From assembly GCA_002254885.1 (NCBI GenBank), contig NJDG01000017.1, forward strand, positions 1 through 38,116: a stretch of 38,116 nt of DNA. Reading direction: 5' to 3'. Positions 8,242-14,670 of the stretch are shown in pieces; position 1 is the stretch's first letter; each line of letters starts with the position of its first letter. This DNA comes from Thermoplasmatales archaeon ex4572_165. GTDB taxonomy: Archaea > Thermoplasmatota > E2 > DHVEG-1. The notes under the pieces were generated by a model. The model searched no databases and had not been told where the DNA came from. It worked only from the letters and a program-made list of their open reading frames with translations. Position numbers and translations under genes: made by a program.

Positions 8242-8280
8242 TTTACTATTCCCATTTTTTATAAAGAGAATGATGAACCT
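8242..8280. repeat. Right copy of 39-bp direct repeat (native ubiX 3' end)
   Basis: Contains the last codons and stop of ubiX plus 9 bp of flank. It pairs with 6411-6449 (35 of 39 identical, same orientation). Since UbiX proteins normally end in a sequence like this, this copy is presumably the original and the left one the duplicate. Confidence 0.85.
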
Positions 8281-8800
8281 GTAATTGATCAAGGATTTTT
8301 CCAATAATAAAGTCAACCATATCATTTAGAGACTTTGGTTGATGATAAAACCCTGGCATTGCAGGGAGAATTCTTGCCCCTGCTTTTTTCACATTAACCA
8401 TATTATTAAGACATGGTAAATCTAACGGTGTTTCACGAGGTACAATAATAAGAGTTTTCTGTTCCTTTAACATGCAAGATGCCGCCCGTGATGTAAGTGT
8501 ATCACTATAACCATTGGCAACTGCTGATAATGTCTTCATGCTACAAGGGACAATGACCATTGCATCAAGAGGAAACGAACCGCTAGCAGGGCCTGCGAAT
8601 AAATCATCATTTTCATACACAATATCTGCCATGTCTTTCACAGAATCAAAGGTATATGTTGTTTCATGTTCAATGATTTTTTTTGCACCATTTGAAACTA
8701 CAAGTAATGTTTTTAAATCGGCATTCTTCAAGACTTCGAGAAGGCGGATGCCATATATGCTTCCAGATGCTCCTCCAATTGCAATCAATACGGTTTTCAT
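8246..8800 (-). CDS. ubiX: UbiX family flavin prenyltransferase
   Basis: Prenylates FMN with dimethylallyl phosphate to make prenyl-FMN, the cofactor of UbiD-type decarboxylases. The 184 residues show the whole family signature: IAIGGASGSIYGIRLLEVL at the N-terminus, GPASGSFPLDAMVIVPCSMKT (flavin site), YSDTLTSRAASCMLKE, LIIVPRETPL and ILPAMPGFYH. It lies 18 bp downstream of GGGP synthase on the same strand, so the two are probably co-transcribed. In archaea with the modified mevalonate pathway, anhydromevalonate phosphate decarboxylase is a UbiD homologue needing prenyl-FMN, which makes this pairing metabolically sensible. No ubiD gene is in the window. The 3' end is duplicated at 6411-6449. 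Confidence 0.93.
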   Translation of the reverse strand: MKTVLIAIGGASGSIYGIRLLEVLKNADLKTLLVVSNGAKKIIEHETTYTFDSVKDMADIVYENDDLFAGPASGSFPLDAMVIVPCSMKTLSAVANGYSDTLTSRAASCMLKEQKTLIIVPRETPLDLPCLNNMVNVKKAGARILPAMPGFYHQPKSLNDMVDFIIGKILDQLQVHHSLYKKWE

Positions 8801-8818
8801 TTTTCAATAAAACCTCTT

Positions 8819-9559
8819 TCATTGTTTTAACTCATCAACAATTGCCTTTAAAGCCTGTTTCACATCGGATTCCTGTTCGATAGCAGTCCCTGTGACAATA
8901 ATATCTGCACCAGCACATGCTTTTTGTTTTGCTGTTTTAACCGTACGAATACCCCCACCAACAATCAAAGGGATATCGATATTTTCTTTTACTGCTTTAA
9001 TCATTTCATCAGGAACCGGATCTGGTGATCCTGAACCTGCCTCTAAATAAAAAAAATCCATTCCAAGGTATTGTGCAGAAAGTCCATATCCAACAGCCGT
9101 TTCAATATCGTCTCTTTTTACTAAGTCCACTTCGCCCATTTTTCCTGCAGTCATCCCCGGTTCAACAATGACATAACCCATTGAAATTGGTTCAACATCA
9201 CTTTTTTTAACAAAGAACGCCCCTTTTATATGTTCTCGAATAACAAAATCTAGATTACGAGAGTTCAACAGACTCATAAAGAATAATCCATCTGCATACG
9301 AGCTGAGAAATTTAGCAGCAGAAGGAAAAAGAATGACTGGTAACATGGTTTCCTTTTTTATTGCCTTAACCGTTTCATCAACCTGCTTTTGTGAAAGAAG
9401 AGTTGACCCTCCAACCATTATTGCGTTGCTACCAGCGGTTTCTGCACTTTTTGCAAGTTCCCCTGCTTTTTTTGGTGTTTGTTTGTCTGGATCTAGCAAT
9501 GCAAAATGTAAGGGCCCATTTTGATGGACTTGTTTGAGAATGTTTTCTGCAATCTTCAT
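8819..9559 (-). CDS. Geranylgeranylglyceryl phosphate synthase
   Basis: Joins geranylgeranyl diphosphate to sn-glycerol-1-phosphate, the first committed step of archaeal ether-lipid synthesis. The 246-residue TIM barrel shows HFALLDPDK near the N-terminus (metal site), NAIMVGGST, PVILFPSAAKFLSSYADGLFF, MGYVIVEPGMTAGKMGEV, YLEAGSGSPDPVP (phosphate/prenyl site), PLIVGGGIRT and ADIIVTGTAIEQ. The pattern and length match the group II enzymes. It is followed after 18 bp by ubiX. The leader is short, with a TATA-like box on the minus strand at 9581-9590. Confidence 0.95.
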   Translation of the reverse strand: MKIAENILKQVHQNGPLHFALLDPDKQTPKKAGELAKSAETAGSNAIMVGGSTLLSQKQVDETVKAIKKETMLPVILFPSAAKFLSSYADGLFFMSLLNSRNLDFVIREHIKGAFFVKKSDVEPISMGYVIVEPGMTAGKMGEVDLVKRDDIETAVGYGLSAQYLGMDFFYLEAGSGSPDPVPDEMIKAVKENIDIPLIVGGGIRTVKTAKQKACAGADIIVTGTAIEQESDVKQALKAIVDELKQ

Positions 9560-9580
9560 AATACTCTACATAAAAATCAT

Positions 9581-9590
9581 CATATTTTAA
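9581..9590 (-). promoter_or_regulatory. Putative TATA box of the GGGP synthase-ubiX operon
   Basis: The minus-strand sequence TTAAAATATG is 22-31 nt before the ATG at 9559, predicting a nearly leaderless transcript. Confidence 0.45.
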
Positions 9591-9604
9591 TGCTTTATCT
9601 TTTT

Positions 9605-10402
9605 TTAGAAGTTCTTCGCAATTGATCTAGTAACCTGAGGATTTCCTGCTGCAATAATACTAACCCGTTCATCTAGATTAAGCATCATTTCCAAAGTTTT
9701 TCCTTTAATATCAGTTACAATACCTCCTGCTTCCCGAACAAAAAGTGTTGATGCTGCAATATCAATAACCCGGATGTGTTCATGACTCACAATATATCCA
9801 TCCAATGCGCCTGTTGCAACCATACACATCTCCAAAGATGCGCAACCAAAACACCTAAGCGTATGTGGAAATGTCAAATATCTTGCAAATGCCTCCTTAT
9901 TTTTCCCAAGAGTTATTGAATAAAGAATCTCTGATGAGGGCATATCTGGAATGACAACTGGTTTTTTGTTTAGAAATGCTCCATGATGTTTTTCTACAAT
10001 AAACTCATCTTTATTAGCGATATTTTTCACAATTCCATATTCAATATCCGAAAGCTTTTTTTTTCCAATTGCAAGAGAAACCGAAAAAAAAGGGATTCCC
10101 CTCATTGCATTTCTTGTTCCATCCACAGGATCCAACACAAACAAATACTCCCCATCATTATCAATAAATCCTGCTTCTTCACTTAAAAGATCAACAGAAA
10201 CTTCTGCATTTTTTATGGTTTTTATAGCAACATTCTCCGCTATTTTATCAATATATTTAGTAGGTGTTCCATCTGCGCCAATATCAATTGTTTTAGCAAG
10301 TTTATATGGTTCTTTCTTAATCGTAGAACGGATTTTTCTATCGATTTTTTTTATGATTTCTTTTGCAAGAATCTTAAATTCTTCATCCATATTTTCACTC
10401 AT
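9605..10402 (-). CDS. suhB: Bifunctional fructose-1,6-bisphosphatase / inositol monophosphatase
   Basis: Mg-dependent sugar phosphatase of the archaeal FBPase class IV/IMPase family. It serves gluconeogenesis and may also supply inositol for lipid head groups. The 265 residues carry the three metal-binding motifs: SEEAGF (E75, E76), LDPVDGTRNA (D91, D94) and the late VIDIAASTLFVREAGG. GIPFFSVSLAIG follows the central motif as usual. Start and length are normal. Downstream on the same strand is GGGP synthase, 45 bp away with its own TATA-like box, so it may be separately transcribed. PEP synthase elsewhere in the window fits the same gluconeogenic direction. Confidence 0.92.
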   Translation of the reverse strand: MSENMDEEFKILAKEIIKKIDRKIRSTIKKEPYKLAKTIDIGADGTPTKYIDKIAENVAIKTIKNAEVSVDLLSEEAGFIDNDGEYLFVLDPVDGTRNAMRGIPFFSVSLAIGKKKLSDIEYGIVKNIANKDEFIVEKHHGAFLNKKPVVIPDMPSSEILYSITLGKNKEAFARYLTFPHTLRCFGCASLEMCMVATGALDGYIVSHEHIRVIDIAASTLFVREAGGIVTDIKGKTLEMMLNLDERVSIIAAGNPQVTRSIAKNF

Positions 10403-10426
10403 TATCTCCTTAAATGTTGATAAGGA

Positions 10427-11353
10427 TTATGGAGTATTTTTTGTTTTTAGAGGTTTCTTTAATAAAAATTCATAATAACTAAATATTGCAACAAGAGCAA
10501 TACCAATAAAAAGAGACATGCCAGTAAGTATATTATTTTCTTGATTTTGTACAATAAATTCCCCTGGTTTTCTCAATGCACCAATCATCAATCCAATGAC
10601 AAAAGACAGGGTTTGTGTGCGATATTTCTTAAAAAAATAAGAGATAATTCGGGAGAACACAAGTAGGCCAACAATTCCTCCAACCCCATAACTAATAGCA
10701 TACCCAAGAGAATCAAAATTAAAATGAGTTAACTCTCTTAACACATCCAACATAAAAGTATATTGACCAAGCATAAGCAAAATAAATGCCCCTGATAGCC
10801 CTGGAAGAATCATTGCACATAATGAAATGACGCCTGCGAAAAAAATAATCAACAAAGAATGCTCCATTTGCATGGATGCAGATCCAACAATAAAATACGA
10901 TACAATCAACCCAATAAATAAAAAAACAATAAAAAACCATTTTTTAAAGAGTGTTCTATGTGAAAAATAAATATGAATCGATGATGCAAAGATAAGACCA
11001 AAGAAAAAAGCAAATGTATATGTAGGAAACGTATCAAAACAAAAACCAACAACATTTGCAAGAGAAATAAAAGCAACAATTATACCTAGCCCCAAAGGAA
11101 TTAGAAACGCAAAATCAATAGAAAAAAAATGTTTTCTTGATTGTTTAAAAGAATTTTTATCAATAAAACCTTTTAAAAAATAAAATAAAAATGAAACATT
11201 GATTGATTTTAATGCCGCGATAAATCGCTCATAAATACCTGTAATCAATGCAATAGTACCCCCTGAAACACCAGGGATAATATCCGCTGAACCCATACAT
11301 AGGCCTTTAATGAAGAGAATAAAATACTCATAAACTTTCTTTGGATGTTTCAT
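10427..11353 (-). CDS. DUF368 family polyprenyl-phosphate transporter (PopT-like)
   Basis: A 308-residue polytopic membrane protein. Bacterial DUF368 members (PopT) have been shown to take part in recycling undecaprenyl phosphate across the membrane. The defining loops are visible: LCMGSADIIPGVSGGTIAL followed by ITGIYERF near residues 17-44, and a second inverted-topology copy, MILPGLSGAFILLMLGQY, in the second half. About eight to nine hydrophobic spans separate and follow them. In an archaeon the natural cargo would be dolichyl phosphate, the glycan carrier released by AglB, which is encoded 3 kb away. The substrate is inference. It sits between dihydroorotase and FBPase/IMPase on the same strand without overlap. 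Confidence 0.85.
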   Translation of the reverse strand: MKHPKKVYEYFILFIKGLCMGSADIIPGVSGGTIALITGIYERFIAALKSINVSFLFYFLKGFIDKNSFKQSRKHFFSIDFAFLIPLGLGIIVAFISLANVVGFCFDTFPTYTFAFFFGLIFASSIHIYFSHRTLFKKWFFIVFLFIGLIVSYFIVGSASMQMEHSLLIIFFAGVISLCAMILPGLSGAFILLMLGQYTFMLDVLRELTHFNFDSLGYAISYGVGGIVGLLVFSRIISYFFKKYRTQTLSFVIGLMIGALRKPGEFIVQNQENNILTGMSLFIGIALVAIFSYYEFLLKKPLKTKNTP

Positions 11354-11403
11354 GAAAAAACCTCATCAATAAAACCATGAAATAATACAATCATATTATT
11401 AGT

Positions 11404-12711
11404 TTATGACTCAGACTCATTGTTAATCACATGTTCACCATTCCCTGGTTTTGCAATAAGGACATTTTCCTCAACCACGGGATGTCCCCGAACATACACA
11501 TGTTGAGGGAAAAGAGCATTGAATCCTTCAAAAGGAGAATGCGTTGCTTTTGAATGGAGAATTTCAGGAGATATCTTCATCTGTTTTTTCACATCAACAA
11601 CAACAAAATCTGCATCATATCCTTCTTTAATTAGTCCTTTCGAAAGATTCAACAGTTTTGCAGGCCTCTCACAAACCGCAGAGATAACCTCAGAAAAAGA
11701 AATTATTTGCTGATATGCAAGAAAAAGAAATAACGGATACATGGTTTCCACACCAGAAATACCTGATGGTGAATCTGAAAAATTTCCCGATTTTTCCATT
11801 AATGTATGAGGTGCATGATCTGATTCTAAAATAGGGATTTTTCCTTCTTTTAATGCATTAAACAAAACTGTTTGATGATTAATAGGGCGCAATGGAGGGT
11901 TTACCTTAAAGTATGATTGATGAAGTTTAGTTTTATAATCAATATTTAAAAGACAATGATGAGGTGTTGACCCAAAGCTCACAAAATCTTTTTTCATTAA
12001 AAGAAGATTCAATGCATCAATTGATGACACATGGCAGATATGAACAGGACAAGGAAAAGGAGAATGCTGTAATATCGATTGAACTGCTTTTGCTTCACAA
12101 GTACAAGGTCTTGCATTATTATGATCTATAATATGAGATTCTTCTCTTTTGTTCTCAATTAAACATTGAGAATCTTCCGCATGAAACAATACTGGCTTGG
12201 ATGAATTCTTGAGATTCTTAAATAATGCTGAAAGGTTTTTTTGTGAAAAAATTTGTGAATTTGTTGTACTTCCAAGAAAAATCTTAAAACCTGGGACTAA
12301 ACTAAAAAAACTATCGATAATGGCTATGTTTTCATCTGATATACATGCATAAATTCCAAAATCAATAACAGATTTTTGGTTTGCATGTTCAATTTTTGAA
12401 AGAATCTGGACCTTGTTTGTTGTTTGTGGTTTTGTATTTGGCATATCAAAAACACAAGCTATTCCCCCAAATGCAGCAGCTATTGAACCTGTCTGAAATG
12501 TTTCTTTTTGTGGAAAACCAGGGTCACGGAAATGAACGTGAATGTCAATTCCTGCAGGTAAAACTACTTGTTTTGGAAATTTTTTTTTCTTTGCACCGGT
12601 TAGAATTTTTTTAACAGATGTGATTTTTTCGTCCTCAATTCCAATGCAACATTGTTGAAAAGAATTATTCAAAAATATTTTTCCTTCAACGATATAATCA
12701 AAGGTCATCAA
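11404..12711 (-). CDS. pyrC: Dihydroorotase
   Basis: Cyclizes carbamoyl aspartate to dihydroorotate in pyrimidine synthesis; a zinc amidohydrolase. The 435 residues contain HVHFRDPG (H58, H60), KETFQTGSIAAAFGG, the VLFHAEDSQ and HICHVSSIDAL metal histidines, ILESDHAPHT with the catalytic Asp, and the GISGVETMYPLFL segment. The TIM barrel is closed by a small beta domain (KGLIKEGYDADFVVVDV). Two adjacent Met codons (12711, 12708) are possible starts. The start overlaps the end of the upstream AMMECR1 gene by 14 bp, so the two are translationally coupled. Confidence 0.93.
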   Translation of the reverse strand: MMTFDYIVEGKIFLNNSFQQCCIGIEDEKITSVKKILTGAKKKKFPKQVVLPAGIDIHVHFRDPGFPQKETFQTGSIAAAFGGIACVFDMPNTKPQTTNKVQILSKIEHANQKSVIDFGIYACISDENIAIIDSFFSLVPGFKIFLGSTTNSQIFSQKNLSALFKNLKNSSKPVLFHAEDSQCLIENKREESHIIDHNNARPCTCEAKAVQSILQHSPFPCPVHICHVSSIDALNLLLMKKDFVSFGSTPHHCLLNIDYKTKLHQSYFKVNPPLRPINHQTVLFNALKEGKIPILESDHAPHTLMEKSGNFSDSPSGISGVETMYPLFLFLAYQQIISFSEVISAVCERPAKLLNLSKGLIKEGYDADFVVVDVKKQMKISPEILHSKATHSPFEGFNALFPQHVYVRGHPVVEENVLIAKPGNGEHVINNESES

Positions 12712-13300
12712 GTGCTTTCTCCTCTATTGGCCCATTTGGTGAAATTTCAGTAAAAATCTGTCCTGAGAAAGTTTGAATCTCTGCATCTTCTTCAAACCAT
12801 ACGTCCGGTGGAAGACCTGCTTTTAAACAAATATGTGTAAGAAAATCTTCTGCATCCCAACCTTGTTCAACAGGAACTTGTGGTAAAAGCAACCCTGATC
12901 TCCCTCTATGATTAATAATAAGGCCGTCTTTACCAATATTAAGATGTTGAGGATATAATTCAGGCTTCTTAACTTTTAATGGTTGAGGTTTTGTTAAAAT
13001 CGTTATTTCTACAAGAATATGATTTAGTTCTTTTTCAGTTAAAGGCAAAAAACGTGGATCTCTAATTACAGAGCTTGCAGCCTCAATTATCGCAGATTTC
13101 AAAGACATAACCGGATAAGGAATTCCAATACATCCTCTCAACTCATGATCTGGGTACGAATGAATAGTAACAAAAACACCTCTTTTTTCTTGAAAAACTA
13201 TAGATAATGTGGGGTTATTTTGTTTTGTTTTTAGCAAATGTGATTCAATAACATCTCTTGCAAACAATGTCGCCGTTTTACCCTCATCAAAATTAAGCAT
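12698..13300 (-). CDS. AMMECR1 family protein
   Basis: A conserved archaeal/eukaryotic protein of unresolved biochemical function. The core is present: GVFVTIHSYPDHELRGCIGIPYP contains the invariant LRGCIG, followed by SVIRDPRFLPLTEKEL, LVEITILTKPQPL, IGKDGLIINHRGRSGLLLPQVPVEQGWDAEDFLTHICLKAG and the closing EIQTFSGQIF. The start is placed at MLNFDEGKTATLFARD, where family similarity begins. The frame continues 31 codons upstream, but those encode an Ile/Lys-rich run with no family match. It is coupled to dihydroorotase by a 14-bp overlap. In archaea it is often beside AMMECR1-linked radical SAM or Memo genes; neither is seen here. Confidence 0.88.
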   Translation of the reverse strand: MLNFDEGKTATLFARDVIESHLLKTKQNNPTLSIVFQEKRGVFVTIHSYPDHELRGCIGIPYPVMSLKSAIIEAASSVIRDPRFLPLTEKELNHILVEITILTKPQPLKVKKPELYPQHLNIGKDGLIINHRGRSGLLLPQVPVEQGWDAEDFLTHICLKAGLPPDVWFEEDAEIQTFSGQIFTEISPNGPIEEKALDDL

Positions 13301-13395
13301 ACAAAAAAAGTATACCAATTTAGATTTAATAAAAATTTGGTTAGGAAAGAAAATCCTAACCATTATTGATCTTTTAATTATGATTGATATCAAAT

Positions 13396-14670
13396 TTACT
13401 CTTCTTGTCTAGCAAGAAGGACATCATATATTCTGCTTCCCTGTCCAACCATGAGAGTAAGTGTTTGATGATAGCTGTATGTAACATTAACATTGTTCTC
13501 AACAACTGTTTCATAAACGCTTACATTGTATGTTCCAGGCATCAAATCAAGTGTATAATCACCATTTGCATCTGATATAATAGATCCAAGTTGCGCAGAA
13601 TTATTACCAATTGATGTAGATGGTGCGAATGTGATTGTTACATTTGCAACATCTTGCATAGTGTTTTCATCTTTTGTAACACCATTTAATTCAATTAATG
13701 CATATTGAATAGATGCGTTGACTTTGGTTGCTTGGTTTTCAGTAATGGTGATCTCTACAACCGATCCATAGTCCGGAAGTTTTTCCATTTGAAGTCCATA
13801 GTTGCCAGGGATTAAATCTGTGAATTGATACGCTCCGTCTGCATCTGTTGTAAGTGATGATACGATATTGTGTTCACCTGTTGTCATATATACAAGGTCA
13901 ACTTTTACATTGTTCATCTCTTCACCAGAATCATATGCGCCATTTCCATCTGTGTCAAAGAATATTGTTCCTTCAACATTTCCTGGTTTTGGTTTTACAA
14001 TATCAAATGTATTTATTCCGCCAGGTATTGGATATAGCGTATTTTGGATTTGAAAACCTTCTTCATCATTAACTACGATTTGATAATAGCCAGGTAATAG
14101 ATTCGAGGCGTTATAATATCCGTTTTCTTCAGTTATGATCGTTTTAATCATCGAATAATCATATGCAAGTGGTTGACCTGTTGACGGATCAAGACTATCG
14201 ATTCCTATTATCTGTACTGTAACACCTGAAAGAGGAACATCTGAAGATGCGTTATATCCTTCATTTCCATCAATGTCGTCATAGACAAAACCTGAAATCT
14301 CCCCAGGCGTAATGTCAATATCAACAGTTCGTTGATATGGCCCAGTTCGTGTTGCTTCTTCTTCTGTTATCGGTGCAAGACTTGAAGTTTCAACTGAAGA
14401 GTTAAATGTAACATTTTGAACAACGAATGCATTGCTTGTGAGTTCTGGATATCTTCGTATCTGTAACGTTGAAACTCCTGCAGGTACAATAACTTCATAG
14501 GATCCATTCACCGCAGTATCTTTATCGTGATCAACAGGAATTTGACTCCCATAATGTGTGATGTTATGTTGAACGGTCAACTGAAAATCTTTATTCTCTC
14601 CATCAAAACTGATTGTTCCATTTATATACCGTTTTTGTATTGTAAATAGGATCTTGTCTGTTTTTGTCAT
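13396..14670 (-). CDS. Extracellular SdrD-B/carboxypeptidase-regulatory-like repeat region, probable C-terminal part of AglB in another frame
   Basis: An open frame of about 420 residues with no signal peptide or membrane segment from any of its Met codons, yet made wholly of extracellular beta-sandwich modules. One is at GEISGFVYDDIDGNEGYNAS. A second, GNVEGTIFFDTDGNGAYDSG, has a DxDGNG calcium-type loop and the closing DADGAYQFTDLIPGNYGLQM. A third is at IELNGVTKDENTMQDVANVT, closing with SDANGDYTLDLMPGTYNVSV. Sequons are frequent (NIT, NGS, NVT, NSS, NAS). The frame starts inside the last codons of AglB, 160 bp before its stop. A protein of this kind could not be exported by itself, so I read it as the displaced C-terminus of AglB (a +1 shift restores about 1,210 codons). 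The listed start, ATG at 14670, is therefore only nominal. Confidence 0.65.
   Translation of the reverse strand: MTKTDKILFTIQKRYINGTISFDGENKDFQLTVQHNITHYGSQIPVDHDKDTAVNGSYEVIVPAGVSTLQIRRYPELTSNAFVVQNVTFNSSVETSSLAPITEEEATRTGPYQRTVDIDITPGEISGFVYDDIDGNEGYNASSDVPLSGVTVQIIGIDSLDPSTGQPLAYDYSMIKTIITEENGYYNASNLLPGYYQIVVNDEEGFQIQNTLYPIPGGINTFDIVKPKPGNVEGTIFFDTDGNGAYDSGEEMNNVKVDLVYMTTGEHNIVSSLTTDADGAYQFTDLIPGNYGLQMEKLPDYGSVVEITITENQATKVNASIQYALIELNGVTKDENTMQDVANVTITFAPSTSIGNNSAQLGSIISDANGDYTLDLMPGTYNVSVYETVVENNVNVTYSYHQTLTLMVGQGSRIYDVLLARQEE
14602..14637 (-). other. Frame break between AglB and its extracellular extension (possible +1 frameshift site)
   Basis: On the minus strand AglB ends ...aat cag ttt tga tgg. 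Sliding one base forward on the TTTT gives ttt gat gga gag, which enters the downstream repeat frame exactly at the stop. This TTT-TGA layout resembles the CTT-TGA shift site of bacterial release factor 2. An alternative is one extra A in the A5 run (plus-strand T-run 14632-14636), which would join ...NTK to RYINGTISFDG. Sequence alone cannot tell recoding, mutation and base-call error apart. Confidence 0.5.
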
